A stretch of DNA of 64,000 nucleotides from Neoroseomonas soli (GTDB taxonomy: Bacteria > Pseudomonadota > Alphaproteobacteria > Acetobacterales > Acetobacteraceae), in the NCBI RefSeq assembly GCF_018129065.1, contig NZ_JAAEDM010000010.1, positions 29,650-93,649 of the forward strand, in the 5' to 3' direction. The notes below the pieces were generated by a model, which did no database searches, had not been told where the DNA came from, and worked only from the letters and a program-made list of their open reading frames with translations. Below are positions 32,267 to 40,647 of the stretch, piece after piece (the first letter of the stretch is position 1; each line of letters starts with the position of its first letter). The translations under genes were made by a program, and so were the position numbers.

Positions 32267-33901
32267 TCAGCCTGCATGTCCGAGGCTTGTCTCGACGGAC
32301 GCACGCCGCGCCGCGGCAACGATGCGACCTGCGAAACAGACAGGCAGCGTCACAAGTTGGTCCTGCGCGGCGGCCACGTCAGCAGAAGCCAGCGCGCCGG
32401 TGATCCGGACGCGATGCTGTTGACCCTCGGGCACCAGCACCAGACGCCCGGCGTCGAATAGTACGTGCATGTGAATCGTCAGCAGCAGCCCGTTATCTGG
32501 GGAGTTGTCGTCAAATCCATCCAGGGAGGTCATGATGTGCGCGGCGTTCAGCAGAAGTGGATCGTCGCAGCCGGTGATCGCGCAGCGTCGACCGAACAAA
32601 AGCATCACCTGTCGTCGGAATTGCCCCTGACCAGGACGCAGCATCGTCGACCCCTGTACACGGGCCAGTGGCGGTCGAGCCATCGGCGCTTCGATCTGGG
32701 GCGGTGCGGGGACGTCATCAGGGTCACGTGGAACTGGGAGTAGGCCGTGGGCGGAAGTCCACTGCCGATAGTTCTCGGCCATTGGGTTCGACGGGATCAG
32801 CGTTGCAATGGCGTGCAGCGGCACAGATTCGATGTGGAAGGTCGCGCCTGTGAGATCGGGGCGCCACATCGTGCGGGCAATCTTGCCGCTGTCCTCGCTG
32901 ATACGGACACCTTTAAAGACCCGGGATGTGTAGTCATCAATCACGCTCGGAGCGAACGCGTGATCCGGAATGACGAATGGATCGCGACGAGGATCGTTCG
33001 GGAACCAGTCAACGATGTCGCGATGTTCCATCGGCCCCGTGGGCGTCGCGACGAATGCGATCTCCGCAACATTCGAGGCGATCTTGATGGCGTGAATGAG
33101 GTGCGTCTTGCGGACATAGACGCGCGCAAGATCATGGGAACTGGCAAACTCCAGCAGATGCTGCGACTGAGGGTCGTCCAGCGGTGCGCGGGCAGCCGCG
33201 ATGATCCGCTGCTGATGCTCCCCCTGACGGACATGGACGCAGAGCCCCCACGTCGTTGGATCGAAGCCCAAGGCACGAATTGAGTCGCCCAATGGATTCT
33301 GGAAGTCGATGTAGACGCGGTCGTCTTCGACGCGTGGTGAGAAGGTGGCCGAGACGGGGATGATGTCGTCGCCGCCGTCTTGGCGGCTTGCGGGTGAAGT
33401 CGCCTGCGTCGGAAGAAAACGCCTATAGTCGTCGAAGTCTGGTGTGTCTTGCGCGTCCTGCCACTGCGCGTCGGTGATGGACGTGGCAATCCTGCGCCAG
33501 TCAGCAAAGGCGCGTACCTTCGTCATGGCAAAGGCGACCGCGTAAGGTGGCAGATCGACGCGGGAATCGGTTGCGCGGACTACCTCGTCGATCATTCGCG
33601 CCCGATCACCCGGCTCGCGAACGAGCCAGGGAATGAGCACCGGGCCCAAGCCGATACTAGGTTGGCCAGTGGCTTCGTTCACAACAATCACACTCAGCGG
33701 CGGGACGTTAATTCCCTGCTGCTGACCGACTTCCCATAGCAGATGACCAAGGATGCCGATTTGCCTGCCAACTCCCAGAGAATGTAGCGCCAAGCCGTAC
33801 TGACGACGCAGTCGATTAGCGACGTCGCCATAAGTGATCTCACGCCGCTGCTCCAACGACGTGATGAGGATGTCGAACAATGGCTTGGTGAAGTTGGTCA
33901 T
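32267..33901 (-). CDS. HNH-endonuclease-domain protein with a large unknown N-terminus (544 aa)
   Basis: A leftward gene inserted between tail tube and tail chaperone genes. The C-terminal 110 residues are an HNH_2-type nuclease: C440 in RRCAITGCDD, H455 in NAAHIMTSLD, D469/N470 in PDNGLLLTIHMH, and H477/H479 before VLFDAGRL. Residues 1-400 are unknown: an N-terminal helical part with GVGRQIGILGHLLWEV, then strands PPLSVIVVNEATGQPSIGLG, a middle beta-rich domain, and a proline-rich link at about 390-415. The start is the ATG at 33901; the much longer open frame upstream is antisense to the tape measure. Modification- or signal-dependent cleavage is a possible role. The restriction-like layout (recognition part plus HNH) supports a defence guess. 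Confidence 0.78.
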   Translation of the reverse strand: MTNFTKPLFDILITSLEQRREITYGDVANRLRRQYGLALHSLGVGRQIGILGHLLWEVGQQQGINVPPLSVIVVNEATGQPSIGLGPVLIPWLVREPGDRARMIDEVVRATDSRVDLPPYAVAFAMTKVRAFADWRRIATSITDAQWQDAQDTPDFDDYRRFLPTQATSPASRQDGGDDIIPVSATFSPRVEDDRVYIDFQNPLGDSIRALGFDPTTWGLCVHVRQGEHQQRIIAAARAPLDDPQSQHLLEFASSHDLARVYVRKTHLIHAIKIASNVAEIAFVATPTGPMEHRDIVDWFPNDPRRDPFVIPDHAFAPSVIDDYTSRVFKGVRISEDSGKIARTMWRPDLTGATFHIESVPLHAIATLIPSNPMAENYRQWTSAHGLLPVPRDPDDVPAPPQIEAPMARPPLARVQGSTMLRPGQGQFRRQVMLLFGRRCAITGCDDPLLLNAAHIMTSLDGFDDNSPDNGLLLTIHMHVLFDAGRLVLVPEGQQHRVRITGALASADVAAAQDQLVTLPVCFAGRIVAAARRASVETSLGHAG

Positions 33902-34129
33902 GGTGAATATTGGCCCGCGACCCAAAGCGATCGCAACTATCGGACTGCCTGGAACGGGCCGCCGCAGGCCACTTCGCTGCGGCCAGCGGAAAGTCGATCG
34001 ACTGGCGCGACGACAAGAGGGGGTGGCGGTGTGGGCTAGCGACAGTCGGATGCCCTCAATCTCGCTCACTGCGCTCACCCCGCGCTGACGCGCATTGCTC
34101 TGCTTCCTTCCTTCCACATGGAGACGTCC
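33902..34129. other. Gap before the tail chaperone gene
   Basis: A 228-bp stretch between the divergent HNH gene and the tail chaperone. A short rightward frame (from a TTG at 33910, with segment CLERAAAGHFAAASGKSIDW) has no ribosome site and no recognised sequence; it may be the remains of a gene disrupted by the insertion. The promoter of the HNH pair should lie here. Confidence 0.4.
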
Positions 34130-34507
34130 ATGCTCACCCTCGACCTCCCGGCCGAGCCGTATTGGCTCGACCTGCCGCGCGGCGTCCGCGTGGAAATCCG
34201 ACCCGTGACCACCGCCGTCATGGCCGCCGCGCAGGCCGCCGCGGCCCGCCGTCTCGCCGCGATACGCCTCGCCGATCCGGATCTCGATCCCGACATGTCG
34301 CGCGGCCTCTCCTTCGCCTTCCTGGTCAAGGCGCTCGCGCGGCACGCCGTCACCGCCTGGGAGGGCGTCGGTGATGCCGCCGACCAACCGCTGCCGCTTT
34401 CGCCCGAGGCGGTGGAGCGCCTGATGGACCTCGACGACATCGCCGCGTCCTTCTGGGATCGTGCCACGGCGCCCGTCGCCGCGGTGGCCGTCGAGGGAAA
34501 CGGCTGA
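34130..34507 (+). CDS. Tail assembly chaperone, zero-frame product (gpG-like)
   Basis: A 125-residue helical protein from the ATG at 34130, seven bases after GGAG. Features are LTLDLPAEPYWLDLPRGVRVEIRPVTT, an alanine-rich helix and LPLSPEAVERLMDLDDIAASFWDRA. Small size and position directly before the tape measure match lambda gpG-type chaperones. It ends VEGNG-stop, and the GGGAAAC heptamer lies across its last codons. It would keep the tape-measure protein soluble and guide tail tube assembly. Confidence 0.78.
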   Translation: MLTLDLPAEPYWLDLPRGVRVEIRPVTTAVMAAAQAAAARRLAAIRLADPDLDPDMSRGLSFAFLVKALARHAVTAWEGVGDAADQPLPLSPEAVERLMDLDDIAASFWDRATAPVAAVAVEGNG

Positions 34508-34821
34508 GGGCCCGCGCCGCCTGGCACTTCGGCCGCGGGCCCGAATACTGCCGCGGCTGCGCCGCCCTGGAGCGCGACTGCGGTGCTGCGTGTCCCTATG
34601 CCGCGCACGCCCCCACCAGCCTTGAGAGCCACGCCTGCTGGGCTGCCGGCACAGGATGCGCCGAGTCCACCATGGCTGGCCTGACACTCGACACCGCCGG
34701 CGCACTGGCGGCCGCGCGCGAGTTGGGCGCCACCGGCTGGGCCGCCGCCGAACTGCTGCTCGCCATCCGCATCGGCATGGCCGAGGGCGCCGCCGCCAGC
34801 CGCGACGGGGAGACAAGCTGA
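34130..34821 (+). CDS. Frameshifted tail chaperone product (gpGT-like), -1 frameshift at 34495-34501
   Basis: After a -1 slip on GGGAAAC the reading continues from 34501 for 106 codons to the TGA at 34819, giving about 230 residues. The extension is open throughout, ends two bases before the tape-measure ATG, and holds cysteines in CxxC spacing (YCRGCAALERDC, then CWAAGTGC), likely a zinc-binding part. This is the lambda G/GT arrangement, in which the slip site is GGGAAAG. Alternatively the downstream part is a separate 49-residue ORF starting at the ATG at 34672, but its full open upstream region favours frameshifting. Confidence 0.72.
34495..34501 (+). other. Programmed -1 ribosomal frameshift site GGGAAAC
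   Basis: The heptamer is read G GGA AAC in the zero frame, the X-XXY-YYZ form required for tandem slippage, with the stop only two codons later (GGC TGA). Downstream is a GC-rich stretch, AGGGCCCGCGCC, followed at 34534-34541 by GCGGGCCC, which can pair with GGGCCCGC just after the stop and could stall ribosomes. Confidence 0.72.
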
Positions 34822-34822
34822 G

Positions 34823-36997
34823 ATGGCCGACGCCACCCGCCGCGTCTCCGTCCGCCTCTCGCTGGACGACGCCGCCCGGGTCAAGGCCGGGCTGCGCGAG
34901 GTCGGCGAGACCGGCCAGCGCTCCCTCGACCAGATCAAGGGCGGCGCCGAGCGCGCCTCCCGCTCGCTGGACCTGCTCGACGTCGCCACCCGCGGCATCC
35001 AGCTCGCCGGCGTGGCGGTCGCCGCACGTGCCCTGGTCCAGGCGGGCGACGCGCTCACCCAGAGCCTCTCCCGGCTGCAGAACGCCACCGGCTCGGTCGA
35101 GCGCGCCGGTGCGGTCTACGAGGCGCTGTACCGCAACGCGCTGTCCACCGGCGTCGCGGTCTCCGAGAGCGTCGATGCCTTCCAGCGCTTCTCGATCGCC
35201 GCCCGCGAGATCGGTGCCACCTCCGACCAGGTGGTCCGCCTCGTCGGCGGCCTGCAGCGCGTCGCCATCGTCTCCGGCGCCTCCACGCAGGAGATCTCCT
35301 CCGCCACGCTCCAGCTCGCGCAGGCGCTGGCCTCCGGCGTGCTGCAGGGCGACGAGCTGCGCTCCATCCTCGAGGCCATGCCGCTGCTCGCCGAGGGCCT
35401 GGCCAAGGAACTCGGCGTCTCGATCGGCGAACTCCGCAAGCTCGGCTCGGAGGGCAAGCTCACCGCCGAGCGGGTCTTTCCCGCGCTGCTGCGCGCCACC
35501 GAACGCCTCGGCGCCGAACTCGACCGTGCGCCGCTCTCTCTCGGCCGCGCCTTCGGGCAGCTGACGGCGGCAACCGAGAATTTTCTGGGCCAGCTCGACC
35601 GCGCCATCGGCCTGTCCAACGCCCTGGCCCGGGCGCTGTCGGCCGCCGCCCGGGCGGTGGACGGCGTCCGCCAGGGCGCCGGCCTGCTCAGCGAGGAGGA
35701 ACGCTTCGCCGGCATGCGCCGCCAGGCCGAGGCGCTGGCGGCGCAGATCGCCCGGCTGGAAAGCCAGCAGGACGGCCGCGCCAGCCTCAGCGCCCCGGTC
35801 CGCCGCGGCAGCATCCGCCCCGGCCTGGTGGGCACCGCCGAGCAGCAGGCCGGCGTCGATCGTGCAGCCCGGCTGGAGGAGCTGCGCCGGCAATACACGG
35901 AGCTCCAGGCCGAGATCACCCGCGGCGAGCAGGCCGCCGGCGAGCGCCAGCGCAGCGAGCAGGAGGGCGCCGCCAACGCCGCGGCCGAGGCCCGGCGCCG
36001 CCGCGCCACCCAGGACGTCCAGGAGCTCACCCGCGACCTCGACGACCGCTTCCGGATCAACCGGGAATACGAGGAGCGCGTCCGCCGCCTGCGCGAAGCC
36101 GAGGCGGCGGGCGGCGTCACCGCCGCCGAGCGCACTCGCCTGGAAACCCTGGCGCTTCAGGAGCGCGACGAGGCGCTGCGCCGGCTGGAGCCCCGCGTCG
36201 CCGCCGTCCGCCGCGCCAGCAACGAGGGCGCGCGGGAGGCGCGCGAGGCCGAGCGGGAGCTGAACGAGCTGCTGCGCGAACGCGAGCGGCTGATCCAGCA
36301 GAACGAGACCGCCTATGAGCGCTACCAGCGCCGCCTCGCGAACCTCTCCAGCCTGGTGGAGCGGGCGGAACGAGCCGGCCGGGCGGTGCCCGACGAGACC
36401 ATCCAGCGCGAGGCGGTCGCGGCGATGGAGGAGCTGGAACGTGCCGAGCGCCGCGTCGAGGAGGGCGCCTCGCGCACCTCGGACGTCGTGCGCGAGCTCG
36501 GCCTGACGTTCTCCAGCGCCTTCGAGGACGCCATCGTCAAAGGCGAGAAGTTCTCCTCCGTGCTGGAGGGGCTGCTGCAGGACATCACCCGCATCCTCGC
36601 CCGCAAGATCATCACCGAGCCGCTGGGCAACGCGGTCTCGGCCGGACTGTCGGGCATCTCCTTCGACAGCCTGTTCACCGATGTGGGGTCCTGGCTGGGC
36701 GGGCTGTTCCGCGCCGGGGGCGGGCCGGTTGCCGCCGGCCAGCCCTACATCGTCGGCGAGCGCGGGCCGGAATGGTTCGTGCCGCGCCAGGCCGGGACCG
36801 TGCTGCCGAACGGTGTCGCCCCGGGCGGGGGCGGCCCGACCATCCACACCAGCATCACGATCGACGCCCGTGGTGCGGACGCCGGCGTCGAGGCGCGGCT
36901 GCGGCTGCTCGCCGGGCAGATCGCGCGGCAGGCCTCGGCGATGACGCTGGATGCGATCCGCCGCGGCGGCGCCGCCTACGACACGGTGCGCGGGTAG
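34823..36997 (+). CDS. Tape measure protein
   Basis: A 724-residue protein that sets tail length and is ejected with DNA. The N-terminal 240 residues match phage tape-measure proteins: LQNATGSVERAGAVYEALYRNALSTGVAVSESVDAF, then GATSDQVVRLVGGLQRVAIVSGAS and GVLQGDELRSILEAMPLLAEGLAKELG. The centre is long charged coiled coil (RRRRATQDVQELTRDLDDRFRINREYEERVRRLREAEA). The C-terminus is a hydrophobic, glycine-rich part (LGGLFRAGGGPVAAGQPYIVGERGPEWFVP), typical of the family. It starts two bases after the frameshift product's stop. Confidence 0.92.
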   Translation: MADATRRVSVRLSLDDAARVKAGLREVGETGQRSLDQIKGGAERASRSLDLLDVATRGIQLAGVAVAARALVQAGDALTQSLSRLQNATGSVERAGAVYEALYRNALSTGVAVSESVDAFQRFSIAAREIGATSDQVVRLVGGLQRVAIVSGASTQEISSATLQLAQALASGVLQGDELRSILEAMPLLAEGLAKELGVSIGELRKLGSEGKLTAERVFPALLRATERLGAELDRAPLSLGRAFGQLTAATENFLGQLDRAIGLSNALARALSAAARAVDGVRQGAGLLSEEERFAGMRRQAEALAAQIARLESQQDGRASLSAPVRRGSIRPGLVGTAEQQAGVDRAARLEELRRQYTELQAEITRGEQAAGERQRSEQEGAANAAAEARRRRATQDVQELTRDLDDRFRINREYEERVRRLREAEAAGGVTAAERTRLETLALQERDEALRRLEPRVAAVRRASNEGAREAREAERELNELLRERERLIQQNETAYERYQRRLANLSSLVERAERAGRAVPDETIQREAVAAMEELERAERRVEEGASRTSDVVRELGLTFSSAFEDAIVKGEKFSSVLEGLLQDITRILARKIITEPLGNAVSAGLSGISFDSLFTDVGSWLGGLFRAGGGPVAAGQPYIVGERGPEWFVPRQAGTVLPNGVAPGGGGPTIHTSITIDARGADAGVEARLRLLAGQIARQASAMTLDAIRRGGAAYDTVRG

Positions 36998-37012
36998 CGG
37001 GGAGGGGCGCGC

Positions 37013-37702
37013 ATGACCGAATACGCCTGGCCCGCCGCGCTGCGGCCGTCGCGGTTGAGCTTCTACCTGCAGCACAACACGCTGCGCTTCATCTCGCCGG
37101 TCAGCCGCGCCACCCAGGTGCTCCGCCGCGACGGGGCACGCTGGATCGCCGAGGCCAGCTTCGATCCGCTGAACCGTACCCAGGCCGGCGTGCTGGAGGG
37201 GCTGCTGGCAGCGCTCGCCGGCTCGGCCAACACCATCCGCATCTGGGACTGGCGGCGCGAGTACCGCACGGGTGATCCCCGCAGCCAGGGCGAGGTGCCC
37301 TCGGGGCCGTACTCCTTCTCCGACGCCACCATCTTCACCGATGGCACGGGGCTGGTCGTCGGCAGCGGCACACCCTCGCTCGCTGCTGGCGCGGCGCGCG
37401 GCGCCCTCGCCCTGCAAACCCAGGGCTGGTGGCCCAACGCGGTGGCGGTCGGCGCCGGCAACCATATCGGCCTCGCCGGCCGGCTCTACATGGCAACCGA
37501 GACGGTGGTCGCCTCCGGCACCGGCACGGCGACCATCCCGATCGCCCCGCCGCTGCGCACCGCCGCCTCGCTCGCCGAGCCGCTGGTGCTGACCACGCCG
37601 ACCGTCGCCATGCGCCTCGCCTCCGACGACGAGGGGGCGAACCCCACTCGGCCGGGGCGCTTTACCGCCATCACCATCCGCCTCGAGGAGGCCTTGCCAT
37701 GA
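37013..37702 (+). CDS. Minor tail protein near the tape measure (gpM position)
   Basis: A 229-residue beta-rich protein 15 nt after the tape measure. It has strands LRFISPVSRATQVLRRDGARWIAEASFDPLN and IRIWDWRREYRTGDP, then a carbohydrate-binding-like middle with tryptophans (TQGWWPNAVAVGAGNHIGLAGRLYMATETVVASG). The likely place is the distal tail ring or tip. It overlaps the next gene by four bases. The family is not recognised by name. Confidence 0.65.
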   Translation: MTEYAWPAALRPSRLSFYLQHNTLRFISPVSRATQVLRRDGARWIAEASFDPLNRTQAGVLEGLLAALAGSANTIRIWDWRREYRTGDPRSQGEVPSGPYSFSDATIFTDGTGLVVGSGTPSLAAGAARGALALQTQGWWPNAVAVGAGNHIGLAGRLYMATETVVASGTGTATIPIAPPLRTAASLAEPLVLTTPTVAMRLASDDEGANPTRPGRFTAITIRLEEALP

Positions 37703-38277
37703 CGGACGGCATCACCGCCACGCCGCGCCTCTCGCCCCAGGCCGCGGCGGCCGCCACGGCACCGGTGGCGACGCCGGTGGTGCTGGTCGAACTCGACTTC
37801 GCCTCGGGCCCCATCCGCGCCTGGACCGGGCTCGGCCCGCTGCATTGGGCGGGGACAGTCTACGAGGGCATGGGGACCATCGGTGCGGTCTCCGACATCG
37901 AGGAGACCGCCGAGCTCCGCGCGGTGCGCATCACCCTCACGCTGTCGCCGGTGCCGCAGGAGGTGGTCGACATCGCGCTGGCCGAGCAGTCCTTCCGGCT
38001 GCGCCCGGCACGTCTGTGGGGCGCGTTGCTCGATGCCGAGGGGGCCTTCGTCGCCGACCCGTTCCCGCTCTGGGCCGGGCTGATGGACACCATGCAGGTG
38101 GCGGACGGGGCGGAGCCGCGCATCTCGCTCACCTGCGAGAGCCGCCTGGTCGACCTCGAGCGTGCCGAGGTACGGCGCTACACCGATGCCGACCAGCAGG
38201 CCGAGTATCCGGGGGATCGCTTCTTCGAGTTCGTCCCCGCCCTGCAGGAGGCGGAGATCCGGCTGCCGGCCAGCTGA
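37699..38277 (+). CDS. Minor tail tip protein (gpL position)
   Basis: A 192-residue protein from the ATG at 37699. Segments VVLVELDFASGPIRAWTGLGPLHWAGTVYEGMGTIGAVSDIEETAEL, PVPQEVVDIALAEQSF and ISLTCESRLVDLERAEVRRYTDADQQAEYPGDRFFEF are characteristic of hub-like tail proteins related to the DUF2163/BR0599 group. It is coupled to the NlpC-like gene after it (TGATG). It probably forms the baseplate hub with the J-like protein. Confidence 0.7.
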   Translation: MTDGITATPRLSPQAAAAATAPVATPVVLVELDFASGPIRAWTGLGPLHWAGTVYEGMGTIGAVSDIEETAELRAVRITLTLSPVPQEVVDIALAEQSFRLRPARLWGALLDAEGAFVADPFPLWAGLMDTMQVADGAEPRISLTCESRLVDLERAEVRRYTDADQQAEYPGDRFFEFVPALQEAEIRLPAS

Positions 38278-38630
38278 TGGCCCGGCTGCCAGATTGGCAC
38301 GCGCGGCTAGCAGCGCTGCTGGCCGCGGCGGAGACGCGCCCGTTCCACGCCCATCGCTGGAACTGCGGGCGGTTTGCCTTGGCCGCGGTGCGCGCCAGCA
38401 CGGGGAGGATCCCCGCCTGGCGCAGCCTGCCGACGCTGGAGGCGACTGCCGACAGCGCTGGCTTCCCGCGCATCCCGCCGGCCTTCTCGCGGGCGGGGGA
38501 TGTCGTCCTGGCGGGTGACCCGCCCCGGCTGGGCGTCGCGGTCGATGGCGGCCGCGCCGCCTTCGTCGGACCCCGCGGTCTGGTCCGCCTCCCGCTTACC
38601 AGCTGCAGCACTGCCTGGAGGATCGCCTGA
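38277..38630 (+). CDS. DUF6950 / NlpC-P60-like tail peptidase candidate (gpK position)
   Basis: A 117-residue protein from the ATG at 38277. The segment FHAHRWNCGRFALAAVRASTG has the cysteine (WNCG) expected at the N-terminal end of the NlpC/P60 catalytic helix, and AGDVVLAGDPPRLGVAVDGGRAAFVGPRGLVRL holds the strand pattern. No catalytic histidine in the usual H-x-G context is seen, so it may be a non-catalytic DUF6950 relative. At the lambda K position it could aid DNA entry through peptidoglycan. Confidence 0.7.
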   Translation: MARLPDWHARLAALLAAAETRPFHAHRWNCGRFALAAVRASTGRIPAWRSLPTLEATADSAGFPRIPPAFSRAGDVVLAGDPPRLGVAVDGGRAAFVGPRGLVRLPLTSCSTAWRIA

Positions 38631-40636
38631 TGCCGGCTGCAGTGCCGCTCATCGCCGTCGCTGCGGCCGGCGTCGCCTCCGCCGCGGTCGGCGGCGGGAT
38701 CATCGGTGCCGTGGTCGGCGCCGGCGCCGCCTTCATCGTCTCGGCCATCGGCCAGTCGGTCTTTCCACAGAAGCAGAAAAAGCAGGCCAGCCTCAGCCCG
38801 CAGGCCGCGGCGATCGCCGGCTTCGATGCCGGCCAGCCCGGCGCCGGCCGCACCCAGGCGTTTCGCCAGCCGGTCACCGAGCACCAGATCATCGTCGGCC
38901 GCTGCAAGGTGTCCGGGCCGATTGTCTTCCTCCACTCCGCCACCGACGACGAGGGCCGCGCGGACGGCTACTTCTATTCGGTGGTGGTGCTGGCTGCGCA
39001 CCGGGTGCGGGCGATCGGCGAGATCTATCTCGGCGACAAGGTCGAGAGCGATGGGTCGTTTTCCGGCCTCGTGCGCATCGACCGCCACCTCGGCGATCCC
39101 GACCAGGCGGCCAACGCCAACCTGATCGCCGAGACCGGCGGCCAATGGACCAGCGAGCATCGGGGCCGCGGCCGGGCCTATGTCGCCGTCCGGCTCAAGC
39201 TCACCGCCGAGGCGTTTCCCGCCGGCCCGCCCAACATCGCCGCCATCGTCGAGGGCGCCGACACCATCCTCGACCCGCGCACCGGTGCAACAGGCTGGTC
39301 CGACAACCCGGCCCTGCTGCTCGCCTGGTACCTCACCGCGCCGTTCGGCTGGCGCGCATCCTGGTCCGACATCGACATCCCGGCGCTGATGGCCGCGGCC
39401 AACGTCTGCGACGAGCTGATCGGCACCCGGGCCGGGGTCTACGAACGCCGTTACACCGCCAACGGCGTGCTGTCGCTGGCCGAGGGCAAGATCGCCATCA
39501 CTCGCAAGCTCGCCGCCGCCATGGCGGGCGCGCTGGTGGTGAGCGGGGGACGGTTCTTCGTCCATGCCGGGGCGCCGGCGCTGCCGGCGGCGATGCTCAC
39601 CTCGGACGACCTCCGCGGTGACGTCACCATCCAGGGCGCCCGGCCCCGACGGGACCTCTTCAACGGGGTGAGGGCCGTCTATGTCGAGCCGGCCGCCAAC
39701 TGGCAGCCGACCGACGCGCCACCGCTGCTCGCCAGCAACTACGTCGCCCAGGATGGCGGCGAGATGATCTACCGCGACCTCGAATTCCCGCTCACCACCT
39801 CGGTCAGCACCGTGCAGCGATTGATGAAGGTCGAGCTGGAGCGCAACCGCCGCCAGCGCACGGTGGCCTTCCCGGCCAACCTTTCCGCCCTGCGCCTGCG
39901 GCCGTGGGAGGCGGCGACGGTCGCCCTCGACCGCCTCACGCCCTTCCCGGCGCGGGTCACCGCCTGGTCGCTGGCCGCCGAGGGTGGTGTGGATCTCACC
40001 TTGGAGGAGGAGGACGCCGCGGTGTGGGACTGGAACCCGGCGGTCGATGAGCGTGCCACCGGGTCGAATCCGGCGGTGGTGCTGCCGAACCCGGGCGTCA
40101 TCGCCGCACCCGCCAGCATCACCGTGGAGACGCCGCCGGCCACGGCCTTTGCCGTCCTGGCTGTCTCCTGGGCCGCGGTCGGCTCCTCGCACCTTGCCGG
40201 CTACCAGGTCGAGTTCCTACCCGCCTCCGTCGTGGCCTGGCAGGGCTACGGCGGCTCCCTGGGTGCGACCGCGGCCGCGATCCCCACGGCCGAGCCGACC
40301 GGCTTCCGGGTGCGCGCCGTGGCGCGCAGCGGGGCGGTGTCGGGCTGGCGGCAAGCCCTCGTCCCGCCGGCGGTAGCGGCGCCCACGGCGACGGGGATCG
40401 CCGGCGGCATCCGCCTCTCCGGCGGCTTCCCGCCCGATGCCGTCCGCCTGCACGTCTTCGAGGCCACGTCGAACAGCCTCGCTGTCGCGGCCAAGCTGCC
40501 GGAGGAGCCGACCAGCCTCTTCTGGGACCGCACCGGCCTCAGCGCCGGCGACAGCCGTTGGTACTGGCTGCGCGCCGTCTCCGCCGAAGGCAATGTCTCG
40601 GCCTTCGCCGGGCCGGTGACAGCGACTTCGCTGTAG
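38630..40636 (+). CDS. Tail tip hub protein, J-like
   Basis: A 668-residue protein. The N-terminal 45 residues are hydrophobic and glycine-rich (VAAAGVASAAVGGGIIGAVVGAGAAFIVSAIG). A hub domain follows (RAIGEIYLGDKVESDGSFSGLVRIDRHLGDP, GWSDNPALLLAWYLTAPFG, WSDIDIPALMAAANVCDE) that is typical of J/gp21-like central tip proteins. From about residue 495 fibronectin-like strands appear (SITVETPPATAFAVLAVSWAAVG, GYQVEFLPAS). It is expected at the tail tip where it meets the host cell. It overlaps the previous stop. Confidence 0.85.
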   Translation: MPAAVPLIAVAAAGVASAAVGGGIIGAVVGAGAAFIVSAIGQSVFPQKQKKQASLSPQAAAIAGFDAGQPGAGRTQAFRQPVTEHQIIVGRCKVSGPIVFLHSATDDEGRADGYFYSVVVLAAHRVRAIGEIYLGDKVESDGSFSGLVRIDRHLGDPDQAANANLIAETGGQWTSEHRGRGRAYVAVRLKLTAEAFPAGPPNIAAIVEGADTILDPRTGATGWSDNPALLLAWYLTAPFGWRASWSDIDIPALMAAANVCDELIGTRAGVYERRYTANGVLSLAEGKIAITRKLAAAMAGALVVSGGRFFVHAGAPALPAAMLTSDDLRGDVTIQGARPRRDLFNGVRAVYVEPAANWQPTDAPPLLASNYVAQDGGEMIYRDLEFPLTTSVSTVQRLMKVELERNRRQRTVAFPANLSALRLRPWEAATVALDRLTPFPARVTAWSLAAEGGVDLTLEEEDAAVWDWNPAVDERATGSNPAVVLPNPGVIAAPASITVETPPATAFAVLAVSWAAVGSSHLAGYQVEFLPASVVAWQGYGGSLGATAAAIPTAEPTGFRVRAVARSGAVSGWRQALVPPAVAAPTATGIAGGIRLSGGFPPDAVRLHVFEATSNSLAVAAKLPEEPTSLFWDRTGLSAGDSRWYWLRAVSAEGNVSAFAGPVTATSL

Positions 40637-40647
40637 GGAAAACCGCC

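Noticed and set aside
33902..37465. Continuation of the HNH reading frame to a 1732-residue leftward ORF
   Set aside because: Beyond the ATG at 33901 the frame is antisense to the tail chaperone and tape-measure genes. High GC leaves few stops; the composition and repeats are those of the opposite strand's coding sequence.
38129..40192. 687-residue leftward ORF
   Set aside because: Antisense to the tail tip genes, without ribosome site or recognised sequence.
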